A stretch of DNA of 64,000 nt from Pseudonocardia alaniniphila (GCF_022524485.1 NZ_JAKXMK010000011.1:1-64000), one strand, 5' to 3'; positions 48,835 through 57,432 are shown, numbered from the stretch's first letter. The notes: a model not told the origin generated them from the letters alone. Numbers and translations: made by a program.

Positions 48835-50559
48835 ATGAATCGACATGAACGGGACGATTACTACGTCGTGGGGGAAGGTGTCTATCGAACTGATCAGAAC
48901 GGCGCGCAGCTGCTCGCTCGTCCGTCCACACTGGATCAGTATCGAAAGTTCCGGTTCTCCCGCCTCGGGCCGATGGGCGATCCGATGGACGACGCCGCGC
49001 GGCAGATCGTCGAACAAGTGGCCGATGTGATGGCCGGGAAGGGAGTGACAGATCCGGATTCGCACGATCCCGTCATTCCTGCCGGATTCACCTATCTCGG
49101 TCAGTTCGTCGACCACGATCTCACCCTCGACAAGACCGCGGTGCACCTCGGCCAGGACGTCTCGGTCGCCGAGCTGATCCAGGGCCGCTCGGTCTCGCTG
49201 GACCTCGACTCGCTGTACGGGCTGGGGCCGGCGCGCGATCCGCAGTTCTACGACCCCGACGGTGTGCACCTGCGCACCGGTTCGACCGTTGGCGTCGCCT
49301 TTCCGCCGGACACCCCGGTGGCGAACGCCGATCAGGCCGGGTTCGACCTCCCGCGTTCGGGACAGGGGGCCACGCCGGCGGAGCGACGTGCGCCGGTCAT
49401 CCCGGATTCGCGCAACGACGAGAACCTCGTGGTGGCGCAGACGCATCTCATGTTCATTCGGTTCCACAACACCGTGGCCGGCAAGTTCGCCGAGCAGGGA
49501 TTGACCGGAACCGCGCTCTTCGAGAAAGCGCGTGCGGAGGTCACCAAGCACTACCAGTGGATTCTGCGCACCGACTTCCTCCCGCGAATCGTCGACCAGG
49601 CGGTCCTGGACGACGTCTTCACGAACGGGCGCAAGTTCTTCGAGGTCCCGCCTACGTCGGCGGACGGTGCGGGCGAGCAACAGACCCGCGAAACGATTGA
49701 TGCGCCCACGATGCCGGTGGAGTTCTCGGTTGCCTCCTATCGGCTCGGGCACAGCATGGTGCGGGACGCGTACGAATGGAACGCCGTGTTCCGGACGGGC
49801 GGCCCCGGTGGAGTGGCGCCGCTCGGCTTGCTGTTCCGGTTCACCGGCACCAGCGGGAACTTCACACCCGGATCGGCCACCGACCTCAGCGACCTCAACG
49901 ACGTGAACGCTGCCGGCCCGGAGCGGCTGCCGAGCAACTGGATCGCGGACTTCCGCCGGCTCTACGACTTCTCGGAGGCCCAGCGGCCCGACCTGAAGCC
50001 GGCGGACGGCCTCGTGAACGTGACCAAGCGGATCGACACCCTCCTCGTCGACCCTCTGCGTCAGCTGCCCGAAGGGGCGTTCGACGGGCGGACCGCGGCC
50101 GTGTCGACCGTGGGGCGGGGTCTCAACCTGGCCTTCCGCAACCTCACGCGGGCCGGGATGGTCAGGCTCGCCACCGGACAGCAGATGGCGGCTTTCCTCG
50201 GTGTGGAGGTGCTCAAGCCGGACGTCATCCTCGCCGGCAACGGCGGTGCCGTGCTGCCGACCGCTTCGGACACCCAGCCCGGCCTCACCGACGAGCAGAA
50301 GGCCTGGTTCGGGGAACACACGCCGCTGTGGTTCTACATCCTGCGCGAGGCCGAGGTGGCGCAGGGGAAGGTGACAGGTGTGGGCGCCCGGATCGTCGCC
50401 GAGGTGTTCCACGCGGCGATGGAGGCCAGCGCCAACTCCATCGTGCGTGACCAGGCATGGCGCCCCTCTTTCGGCCCGGACGCCGCCACGTTCCGGATGG
50501 TCGACATGTTGCTCTTCGCCGTGGCGGGCAACGAACAGGTGCTCTTCCCTCTGGGCTGA
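48835..50559 (+). CDS. Animal-type haem peroxidase
   Basis: 574 residues of the peroxidase-cyclooxygenase superfamily. The distal site is Gln90, Asp93, His94, Asp95 in GQFVDHDLT, matching Gln91-Asp94-His95-Asp96 of myeloperoxidase; the catalytic Arg193-x-x-Glu196 (SRNDENL) and proximal His306 (YRLGHSMVRD) are also present. It should use H2O2 to oxidise halides or organic substrates. There is no signal peptide. Bacterial relatives are scattered and presumed to serve in defence or modification of metabolites. ATG at 48835 follows AGGGGTGACGC. The start of the gene and the bases upstream are less GC-rich than neighbours, hinting at transfer. Confidence 0.92.
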   Translation: MNRHERDDYYVVGEGVYRTDQNGAQLLARPSTLDQYRKFRFSRLGPMGDPMDDAARQIVEQVADVMAGKGVTDPDSHDPVIPAGFTYLGQFVDHDLTLDKTAVHLGQDVSVAELIQGRSVSLDLDSLYGLGPARDPQFYDPDGVHLRTGSTVGVAFPPDTPVANADQAGFDLPRSGQGATPAERRAPVIPDSRNDENLVVAQTHLMFIRFHNTVAGKFAEQGLTGTALFEKARAEVTKHYQWILRTDFLPRIVDQAVLDDVFTNGRKFFEVPPTSADGAGEQQTRETIDAPTMPVEFSVASYRLGHSMVRDAYEWNAVFRTGGPGGVAPLGLLFRFTGTSGNFTPGSATDLSDLNDVNAAGPERLPSNWIADFRRLYDFSEAQRPDLKPADGLVNVTKRIDTLLVDPLRQLPEGAFDGRTAAVSTVGRGLNLAFRNLTRAGMVRLATGQQMAAFLGVEVLKPDVILAGNGGAVLPTASDTQPGLTDEQKAWFGEHTPLWFYILREAEVAQGKVTGVGARIVAEVFHAAMEASANSIVRDQAWRPSFGPDAATFRMVDMLLFAVAGNEQVLFPLG

Positions 50560-50568
50560 GCGACGGGA

Positions 50569-50603
50569 CCGGTGGGCCGGGCCGCGGACGTCCGGCCCAC
50601 CGG
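50569..50603 (+). terminator. Hairpin terminator after the haem peroxidase
   Basis: CCGGTGGGCCGG and CCGGCCCACCGG form a perfect 12-bp stem around an 11-nt loop, 9 bp after the stop codon. It separates the peroxidase transcript from the following unit. Confidence 0.8.
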
Positions 50604-50811
50604 CGGCCCGGGGCGGGACAGAACCCCCGGTTGGATCTGTCCGGGGCGGTTCGTCACCCGTAGGGTTCCGCTGCCCTGGTGTGATCGGCTCGAGAAGGTT
50701 GGATGTTCGACGCGGACTCCGTCCCGGGCTGCCACCCCCGCGGAGCCGTCCGCCGCCGAAGGCTCCCCGAACGTCGGCGGATGCGGGGCGAGCTGCGCAG
50801 TCCACACCAGG

Positions 50812-50865
50812 CCCTCGACCACCCGGATCCGGAGGACGACCGTGCCCACTGACCAGCTGACCGTG
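50812..50865 (+). repeat. Diverged duplicate of the winged-helix gene's 5' end
   Basis: 54 bp closely matching 51563-51618, including GGAGGACGA and GTGCCCACTGACCAG. It brings a second copy of the ribosome-binding site and first eight codons of the gene at 51595, upstream of the membrane-protein gene. Confidence 0.75.
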
Positions 50866-50973
50866 GAGCCGGGCACACCCGCGGCAAGGTCGCGATCCGG
50901 GTCAGCTGACGTGATCGGCCGCCGGCACCCGCTGCGGTGCCTGCGCACCGAGGCAGGCACAGTGACGCCGTGA
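50842..50973 (+). CDS. 43-codon ORF starting like the winged-helix protein
   Basis: GTG at 50842 follows GGAGGACGACC. The first eight residues, MPTDQLTV, are identical to those of the protein at 51595; the rest (EPGTPAARSRSGSADVIG and so on) is not related. Its TGA overlaps the GTG of the next gene (GTGA at 50970-50973). It could be a truncated remnant that now acts as a leader ORF coupling translation to the membrane protein. Confidence 0.45.
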   Translation: MPTDQLTVEPGTPAARSRSGSADVIGRRHPLRCLRTEAGTVTP

Positions 50974-51518
50974 CGGCGAATCGGCTGGGCCTGCTGATCG
51001 GTGCGGTTTTCGGCACGATCTACGTGGTGGTCAACGCGGGCACGCTGGGTTCGCCGGTCGGCCTGGTTCTGCAGGTGGTGGGTGTCGCGGCCCTCGTCGG
51101 GCTGCTGGTCGTCATGTTCCGGTCCCGCCCGGCGTCGTCGCCGACCACGGCACGTAATGCCGTCGCGTTCAGCCGCTGGTACTGGGTCGTCGTCGCAGCC
51201 GAGGTGGTCGCCTTCTTCGCGGGCACCGCAGTGCTGCGCGGGCCGCTCGACCTCCCGCTCGCCGTCCTGCCCTGGATCACCTTCGTCGTCGGCGTGCACT
51301 TCCTCGGGCTCGCCAAGGTGTGGCGCGCACCGTCGCTGGTGTGGGTGGGGGCCGGCCTCGCGGCATGCGGTGTGCTCGGCCTCCTGGTCGCTGTGATCGG
51401 TGCAGGCGAAGCGGTTGTCGCCGTCGTCGCCGGTGTGGCTCCCGGGCTGCTCCTGCTCGGAGGCAGCTGGTGGGGCACGGTCCGCGGCGCTCGGGAACCG
51501 GCCGCAACCGCCGAGTGA
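50970..51518 (+). CDS. Six-helix membrane protein of unknown function
   Basis: 182 residues with six hydrophobic segments (about 5-22, 27-46, 66-85, 92-110, 115-136 and 138-158) and short loops. No family recognised; the shape resembles small integral membrane proteins without catalytic motifs. The start GTG 50970 overlaps the small ORF before it; no separate ribosome-binding site is evident. Its stop lies 76 bp before the winged-helix gene, so it may be the second gene of that operon. Confidence 0.65.
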   Translation: MTANRLGLLIGAVFGTIYVVVNAGTLGSPVGLVLQVVGVAALVGLLVVMFRSRPASSPTTARNAVAFSRWYWVVVAAEVVAFFAGTAVLRGPLDLPLAVLPWITFVVGVHFLGLAKVWRAPSLVWVGAGLAACGVLGLLVAVIGAGEAVVAVVAGVAPGLLLLGGSWWGTVRGAREPAATAE

Positions 51519-51594
51519 GCCGCGCCGCCGCAACCGGCCTGCGACGGCGGCCCGGACAACGACCCTCGAAGACCCCGATCTCGGAGGACGAGAA

Positions 51595-52197
51595 GTGCCC
51601 ACTGACCAGTTGACCGTGCGCGAGCGAGCCACCCTGCTGGCCCTGATGGCCGAGGCCCGCGAGCTGACGAACGCGGAACTGCGCGACGCGGCAGGCTTCA
51701 CGCTCGACGGCCGGTACCGGCGCAGGCTGAACGAGCAGAAGCTGGTGACCTCCAGAAAGGTCGGCCGCGGCTTCGCGCACGAGCTGACCGACGACGGCTG
51801 GGCCTGGTGCACCGCCGAACTGTCCACGGAGCGTCCCGACCGGGCGGGTTCGCTGGGCGGAGCGCTCTACACCGTGCTCGCCGGGCTGCAGCGGTACGTC
51901 GCCAGGGGCGGCCTGCTCCACGAGATCTTCACGCCGGACGTCGAGGTGCTGATCCGGAATGCGTACCGGGAACTCGCGGATGCACCCGGCCGCTGGGTCG
52001 GCCTCGCCGAGCTGCGGGAGAAGCTGCTGGGCGTGTCCCGAGCCGCGGTCGACGCCGAGCTCGAACGGATGGCGAGCAGCCCTGGTGTGCACATCCAGGC
52101 CGAGTCCAACCAGAAGACGCTGACCGAGGCCGACCGTGCCGCCGCCGTCCGGTTCGGGGGCGACGAGCGGCACATGCTGATGATCGAGGCGGAATGA
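51595..52197 (+). CDS. Double winged-helix protein, partner of the dual ATPase
   Basis: 200 residues from GTG 51595, preceded by GGAGGACGA. The N-terminal half is a winged helix (VRERATLLALMAEARELTNA, then LRDAAGFTLDGRYRRRL, AHELTDDGWAW). The C-terminal half looks like a second one (GRWVGLAELREKLLGVSRAA, VDAELERMASSPGVHIQAES). There is no enzyme motif. The TGA overlaps the ATPase start (ATGA), so both are made together and probably act together, for instance as DNA-binding adaptor and motor. No named family is known to me. Confidence 0.7.
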   Translation: MPTDQLTVRERATLLALMAEARELTNAELRDAAGFTLDGRYRRRLNEQKLVTSRKVGRGFAHELTDDGWAWCTAELSTERPDRAGSLGGALYTVLAGLQRYVARGGLLHEIFTPDVEVLIRNAYRELADAPGRWVGLAELREKLLGVSRAAVDAELERMASSPGVHIQAESNQKTLTEADRAAAVRFGGDERHMLMIEAE

Positions 52198-55100
52198 CCG
52201 ACGAGGAGCGGATGGCGCTCGAAGCCGTCCAGTTCAACTGGGCCGTCGCTCCGGACGACGTGTGGAGCCCGGTCACGCACCACGTCGACGGTCTGCACGA
52301 GCGGGTTGCGAAGTCCGTGCTGGACTCCGTGTCGGCGGCGCGGGCGAGCCAGGGAGCGAGCCCGATCGGGGTGGTCCTGCAGGGCGACCGCGGTGTGGGC
52401 AAGACGCACCTGCTGCGGTGGGTGCGTCAGCAGGTGCAGGAGAGCGACGGGTACTTCTTCCTGGTCAAGCTGCTCGAAGGCCATGAGTTCTGGCGCAGCG
52501 CGGTCCACGGGATCGTCGACGGCTTCTTCGCCGGGCAGGTCGACCAGCTCACGCCCCTCCTGCGCCGCCTCGCTGCGCTCGCGGGAATGTCGCCGCTGGC
52601 GCAGACCCGCATCGCAGGAATGCTCCCGCTCTTCCGCGAGGACCTGGACGCGCTCGTCATCGGTATCGGCAGCGTCGATCGTCAGGTGTGGATGGAGTGC
52701 CAGAACACCCTGCGGGCGCTGGTGCTCTATCGGGCCGTCCACCCGGAGCTGCAGGAGATCGGGTACGGCTACCTGACCCTCGACGGCGACGTCGAGGAGT
52801 CCGCGCGGCTGGAGTGGGGCTTCCGGCGCGGCACCCGGTCGCGCCAGCTCGTGTTGCGCGATCTCTCCCGGTTGCTGGCGCTCACGGGGCCGACCGTGAT
52901 CGCGGTCGACCAGATCGACGGGCTGATCAACCAGTCCGACGAGGCGACGAAGGACGCGGCGTCCGTCACGGCGAAGCGCAGCGCACTGGTCGGCGAGATC
53001 GCCGACGGGCTGATGGAGCTGCGGGAGGCGACGCGGCGCACCTTGTCGATCCTCGCGTGCATCCCGGCGTCCTGGGAGACGATCAGGAGCAGCGCGGTCA
53101 ACTCCGCCGCCGATCGCTTCCGCGAGTCGACGCTGCAGGGTGCGATGCCCGACTCGGACGTCGCGCGGGCGATCGTCGCGCAGCATCTCGGCGGGTGGTA
53201 CGCCGAGGTCGGGTTCACCCCGCCGTACGACACGTGGCCCGTCCGGCCGTCGGCGTTCGAGAGCGCGAGCGCGCGGACCTTCACTCCGCGGCGCCTCCTG
53301 CAGCGCGTCGACGCGCACATCCGCACGTGCCTCGACTCCGGTGAGCTCAGCGAGCTGGACGATCTCGCGGACGAGCAGCCTCCCGTCGGCCCACCTCAGC
53401 CGCCTGATCCCCGCGAGCTGCAGGCGATGGACGCGTGGTTCGCGCGGTTGCGCGATGAGGCCGACGTCGATACGCCCCTTCGGCAGGACAGCGAGGACGA
53501 CTGGATGCCGCCGCTGCTGACGGCGGGGTTGAGCGCGTACATCGCCGAGCTCGGCGAGGCCGGACAGCATCTGGCGGTGGATCAGGTGCGCGGGAGGAAA
53601 CCCGCGTTGCACGCCCGCCTGCGCCGGACGCTCGACGAGCGGACCGAGGACGAGGCGCACGTCGCCTTCCGCGGGATCGCGCACACGCACGCCCGTGCGG
53701 TGCAGAGCCGGATCAGCTCGGCCAGTACCGAAGCCGGCCTGCGGGCGGGCGGGGACAAGCGCACGCTCGTGTTGATCCGCAACACCGCCTGGCCGAGCGG
53801 CCCGGTGACGGCCCGGGTCGTCGCCGAACTGCAGGAGCAGGGCGGGATCGTCGTCCCGATCAGCGAGGACGACCTGCGCACCTTCGCGGCGCTGGAGGTC
53901 ATGCAGCGGCCGCAGAAGCCGGGGTTCCTGGAGTGGCTCGCCGCTCGCAGGCCGGCGGGGTCGACCGAGCTCTTCCGGCGCACCCTCGCCGATGTCGCAC
54001 CCCGGCAGGTCGCGGCCGCTCCCTCGGAGGACGCCGATGCTGCGCCGGTGGCCGAGCCCGCGTTGCCTCCACCGGCTGACGATCTTCCGCCCGCCGGGAA
54101 CCAGGAGTCGACCGCCGAGCAGCCGGAGCCGCCGCGGTGGCGGCCCAGCCCGGTGCCCCGGCCCCGTGTTCCGACGGTGCCGGTCGGCAGGTCGGACACC
54201 CACCAGCGAGACGTCCACGTGCCGCTCGAGTCGCTGCGCAAGCACACCGTCGTCTTCGCCGGGTCGGGTTCGGGGAAGACCGTGCTCCTGCGGCGGCTGG
54301 TGGAGGAGTGCGCCCTCCACGGGGTGTCGGCGATCGTGCTCGACCCGAACAACGACCTGGCCCGCCTCGGCGACGCATGGCCGCAACCGCCGCAGAACTG
54401 GCACGACGGCGACGCGGAGAAGGCGGCCACTTACCTCGAACAGACCGAGGTGGTCGTGTGGACGCCCGGCCGCTCGAAGGGGCGGCCCTTGGCGTTCCAG
54501 CCGCTCCCGGACTTCGGCGCCGTCCTCGGTGACGACGACGAGTTCGCCATCGCGGTCGGTGCGGCCGTCGCGAGCCTCGCCCCCCGCGCGCAGCTGACCG
54601 GGCGGAAGGTCGAGTCGGGCAGGGCGGTGCTCCGGGAGGTGCTCACCTACTACGCCGGCCACGGTGCCTCGTCCCTCGACGGGTTCATCGACCTGCTCGG
54701 TGACCTGCCCGAGGGCATCAGCGGGCTGCGCAACGGCCAGAAGCTCGCCGCCGAGATGGCGGAGGCGCTGACGGCAGCCATGATCAACGACCCGCTGTTC
54801 GGCGGGTCCGGGGAGACGGCCGACCCGTCGGTGCTGCTCACACCGCGCGAGGGGAAGACGGCGCGGATCTCCGTGATCAGCTTCATCGGGCTGCCCGCCG
54901 ACGAGCAGCGCCAGAGCTTCGTCAACCAACTGCAGATGGCGCTGTTCTCCTGGGTGAAGGCGAACCCGGCGGGCGATCGGCCACTCGGCGGCCTCTTCGT
55001 CATGGACGAGGCACAGACTTTCGCGCCGTCCGGTGCGATGACCGCGTGCACCGAGAGCACGATCTCCCTGGCGTCGCAGGCGCGGAAGTACGGCCTCGGC

Positions 55101-55397
55101 CTGGTCTTCGCCACGCAGGCGCCGAAGGGCCTGCACAACCGGATCCCCGGAAACGCCGCCACCCAGTTCTTCGGCTATCTGAACTCGGGCGCGCAGATCA
55201 ACGCCGCCACCGAGCTCGCCAGGGCCAAGGGCGGCCAGGTGAGCGACATCTCCCGGCTCAGCTCGGGCCAGTTCTACGTCGCGAGCGAGGGCCTCGCGTT
55301 CGAGAGGGTGCACGAGCCGATGTGCCTGAGCCACCACCCGCCGAGCCCGCTCACGTCGGAGGAGGTGATCAAGCGGGCCGCCGAGGGACGGGCGTGA
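52194..55397 (+). CDS. Dual-ATPase protein: STAND/AAA-like plus HerA/FtsK-like
   Basis: 1,067 residues from ATG 52194 (ATGA overlap). N-terminal NTPase: Walker A GDRGVGKT at 64-71 and Walker B VIAVDQIDGL near 235-244, followed by helical segments (about 250-400). A middle Rossmann-like part (DKRTLVLIRNTAWPSGPVTA at 521-540) and a Pro-rich linker (about 605-665) lead to a second P-loop with Walker A GSGSGKTV at 690-697, LDPNNDLARLGD, and Walker B GGLFVMDEAQ at 932-941, plus a sensor-like VFATQAPKGL. The second half resembles HerA/DUF87/VirD4-type DNA pumps. It contains no nuclease motif that I can see. A DNA-translocating defence or maintenance machine is likely, but unproven. Confidence 0.8.
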   Translation: MTDEERMALEAVQFNWAVAPDDVWSPVTHHVDGLHERVAKSVLDSVSAARASQGASPIGVVLQGDRGVGKTHLLRWVRQQVQESDGYFFLVKLLEGHEFWRSAVHGIVDGFFAGQVDQLTPLLRRLAALAGMSPLAQTRIAGMLPLFREDLDALVIGIGSVDRQVWMECQNTLRALVLYRAVHPELQEIGYGYLTLDGDVEESARLEWGFRRGTRSRQLVLRDLSRLLALTGPTVIAVDQIDGLINQSDEATKDAASVTAKRSALVGEIADGLMELREATRRTLSILACIPASWETIRSSAVNSAADRFRESTLQGAMPDSDVARAIVAQHLGGWYAEVGFTPPYDTWPVRPSAFESASARTFTPRRLLQRVDAHIRTCLDSGELSELDDLADEQPPVGPPQPPDPRELQAMDAWFARLRDEADVDTPLRQDSEDDWMPPLLTAGLSAYIAELGEAGQHLAVDQVRGRKPALHARLRRTLDERTEDEAHVAFRGIAHTHARAVQSRISSASTEAGLRAGGDKRTLVLIRNTAWPSGPVTARVVAELQEQGGIVVPISEDDLRTFAALEVMQRPQKPGFLEWLAARRPAGSTELFRRTLADVAPRQVAAAPSEDADAAPVAEPALPPPADDLPPAGNQESTAEQPEPPRWRPSPVPRPRVPTVPVGRSDTHQRDVHVPLESLRKHTVVFAGSGSGKTVLLRRLVEECALHGVSAIVLDPNNDLARLGDAWPQPPQNWHDGDAEKAATYLEQTEVVVWTPGRSKGRPLAFQPLPDFGAVLGDDDEFAIAVGAAVASLAPRAQLTGRKVESGRAVLREVLTYYAGHGASSLDGFIDLLGDLPEGISGLRNGQKLAAEMAEALTAAMINDPLFGGSGETADPSVLLTPREGKTARISVISFIGLPADEQRQSFVNQLQMALFSWVKANPAGDRPLGGLFVMDEAQTFAPSGAMTACTESTISLASQARKYGLGLVFATQAPKGLHNRIPGNAATQFFGYLNSGAQINAATELARAKGGQVSDISRLSSGQFYVASEGLAFERVHEPMCLSHHPPSPLTSEEVIKRAAEGRA

Positions 55398-55410
55398 CGG
55401 TTGTGCCAGG

Positions 55411-55683
55411 TCAAACGGCCTGCGCGTTCCGTTCCTCGGGCACCGGTGTGGTGGCGGCCACGAGCTCGTCCAGCGACAGCCCCAGTGCTCCTGCCAGCGC
55501 GGACACGGTGAAGAACGCAGGTGTGGGGATGCGGCCTGTCTCGATCTTGCGCAGCGTTTCCGCGGAGATGCCGGCGTCGCCGGCGATGTCCGCGAGGCTG
55601 CGGTCGCCCCGCGCTGCGCGCAGCAGCGCGCCGAGCCGCTCCCCGCGCTCGCGGTCGGCCGGGGTCAGGGGGACACGCACCAT
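55411..55683 (-). CDS. XRE-family HTH regulator
   Basis: 90 residues. The HTH lies at about 20-70: LGALLRAARGDRSLADIAGD, AGISAETLRKIETGRIPTPA, VSALAGALGLSLDEL. A short N- and C-terminus leaves no ligand domain. Divergent from methionine aminopeptidase with an ATACCGGTAT palindrome between, so it probably represses that gene and itself. TACTAT lies 7 bases before the ATG (55683), pointing to a leaderless mRNA. Confidence 0.88.
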   Translation of the reverse strand: MVRVPLTPADRERGERLGALLRAARGDRSLADIAGDAGISAETLRKIETGRIPTPAFFTVSALAGALGLSLDELVAATTPVPEERNAQAV

Positions 55684-55696
55684 GACACCAATAGTA

Positions 55697-55706
55697 ATAC
55701 CGGTAT
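55697..55706. promoter_or_regulatory. Operator between two leaderless promoters
   Basis: ATACCGGTAT is a perfect 10-bp palindrome. TATAGT (55704-55709) is the -10 of the aminopeptidase and TACTAT on the other strand that of the XRE gene; each lies 7 bases before its ATG. One bound dimer would cover both. Confidence 0.7.
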
Positions 55707-55716
55707 AGTTATCGAC

Positions 55717-56496
55717 ATGATTGAGATGAAGACCCCGGCTGAGGTCGACGCCGTCCAGGCCGCAGGGAAGATCGTGGCCGACGTCCTCACCGCTGTACGG
55801 GAGCACGTCGCCCCCGGCGTCGCACCCGCCGAGCTCGACACGCTGGCCGCCGACCTGATCGCGGCCGCGGGCGCACGGCCCACCTTCCTGGGCTACCACC
55901 CGAGGTCCGCCCCCTCGGCCTATCCGGCGGTCATCTGCGCGAGCGTGAACGACGCGGTGGTGCACGGCATCCCGGGCCGTCAGCCGCTGCGCGACGGCGA
56001 TCTGATCAGCGTCGACCTCGCCGTGCACCTGGACGGCTGGTGTGCCGACGCGGCGTTCAGCACCGTGGTCGGTCAGGCAGACCCGCGCGACGTCGAGCTC
56101 ATCGAGACGACCGAGCGGGCCCTCGCCGCCGGCATCGCCGCCGCCGTGCCGGGAGCCCGCATGGGCGACATCGCCCACGCGATCGGCGTCGTCGGTCGCG
56201 CCGGTGGGTACGGCCTCCTGGCCAACCACGGGGGCCACGGTGTCGGGCGCGAGATGCATGAGGCCCCGCACGTGCCCAACGAGGGCCGCGCGGGTCGTGG
56301 CCTCGTCCTGCGTCCAGGCCTGGTGATCGCGATCGAGCCCATGTTGCTGGCCGGTGGCACCGACGACTACCGCCCCGACCCCGACGGCTGGACCCTCCGC
56401 ACCGCCGACGGCAGCAGGGCCGCCCACACCGAGCACACGATCGCCGTCACCGACGACGGGCCGCGGGTGCTCACGGCAGGCCGTCCCACGAGCTGA
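55717..56496 (+). CDS. map: Type I methionine aminopeptidase
   Basis: 259 residues. It removes N-terminal Met from new proteins. The metal ligands are all present: Asp100 and Asp111 (SVDLAVHLDGWCAD), His174 (NHGGHGVGREMHEAPHVPNE, 171-190), Glu207 (AIEPML) and Glu239 (HTEHTIAV), plus the active-site His83 (VVHGIP). No N-terminal zinc-finger extension exists. The start is leaderless: TATAGT, 7 bases, ATG. It is not next to adk/secY as housekeeping map is, and pairs with an XRE gene, so it is probably an accessory copy with conditional expression. Confidence 0.95.
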   Translation: MIEMKTPAEVDAVQAAGKIVADVLTAVREHVAPGVAPAELDTLAADLIAAAGARPTFLGYHPRSAPSAYPAVICASVNDAVVHGIPGRQPLRDGDLISVDLAVHLDGWCADAAFSTVVGQADPRDVELIETTERALAAGIAAAVPGARMGDIAHAIGVVGRAGGYGLLANHGGHGVGREMHEAPHVPNEGRAGRGLVLRPGLVIAIEPMLLAGGTDDYRPDPDGWTLRTADGSRAAHTEHTIAVTDDGPRVLTAGRPTS

Positions 56497-56619
56497 TCCG
56501 CTCGGTCGAGATGTGCAGGCCGTACGCCGCTGCCGTCGTTGCTCAGGGCCGGGGGCGCCGGGCCTCGCAGCCGATGGTTGCGAGGCGCGATCCCATCGGC
56601 GCCGAGGCGGGATCGAATC

Positions 56620-57432
56620 TCAGCCCAGCGCCGCGACCACGGCGTCACGCATGCCGGTGGCCGGTCGCCCGAGGAGCTTCTCGAGGTCGTCGGAGGGCTC
56701 CGCGAACAGGCCCGATGCGATGAGGTTGTGCACGAACGCGGCGGGGCCGAGGTCGTCGGCCGGCACCGCGCGGTAGGCCACAGGTCGCCCGGACACCTCG
56801 CCGAGGATGCGGGCGAGGTCGGGCACCGTCCAGAGTGCGCCGCGCACCTCGTACGCCACGCCCTCGTGTTCCGTGCCCGTGAGCGTTGCCGATGCGGCGA
56901 GCGCGAGGTCGGTGATCGTCGCGAAGTTGACCGGCTGCCCGCCGTCGGCGGCCACCAGCTCGCCGGACCCGACGGCCGAACGCAGCCCCGGGTTCACGAG
57001 CGCCTCCATGTAGAAGGTGTTGCGCAGCAGCGTGTGGGGCACGCCGGACTCGCGCAGCATCTTCTCGGTGGCGGTGTGGTCGGCGAGGAACCCCACGCCG
57101 TCCTGCGCTCCGATGGCGCTGGTGTAGACGATCCGGCCGACCCCGGCAGCGCGCGCCGCCTCGACCACGTTGCCGTGCTGGCGGACCCGGGTGCCCGGGG
57201 TGATGTCGGGCGAGGAGACGAACAGCAGGACGTCGGCGCCCGCAAAGGCCGCGCGCAGCGACTCCGGGTCCTCGTAGTCCCCTGCGCGGACCTCGACGCC
57301 CTGCTCGGCGAGGGCCGCGGCCTTCTGCGGAGTTCTCGCCACGGCAACGAGATCGGCGGCCGGCACGCGGGTCAGCAGGTCCTTCGCGACGATTCCCCCG
57401 AGCTTGCCGGTGACTCCGGTGACGACGATCAT
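56620..57432 (-). CDS. NmrA-like NAD(P)-binding protein / quinone oxidoreductase 2 type
   Basis: 270 residues of the atypical SDR group. It begins MIVVTGVTGKLGGIVAKDLL with the GxxGxxG cofactor motif, followed by VARTPQKAAALAEQGVEVRA, GADVLLFVSSPDI and FYMEALVNPGL. YtfG/QorB-like members reduce quinones with NADPH; NmrA-like ones only sense the cofactor ratio. ATG at 57432 follows GGAGGAGCGGAA. It is monocistronic between the aminopeptidase and a repeat-rich gap. Confidence 0.88.
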   Translation of the reverse strand: MIVVTGVTGKLGGIVAKDLLTRVPAADLVAVARTPQKAAALAEQGVEVRAGDYEDPESLRAAFAGADVLLFVSSPDITPGTRVRQHGNVVEAARAAGVGRIVYTSAIGAQDGVGFLADHTATEKMLRESGVPHTLLRNTFYMEALVNPGLRSAVGSGELVAADGGQPVNFATITDLALAASATLTGTEHEGVAYEVRGALWTVPDLARILGEVSGRPVAYRAVPADDLGPAAFVHNLIASGLFAEPSDDLEKLLGRPATGMRDAVVAALG

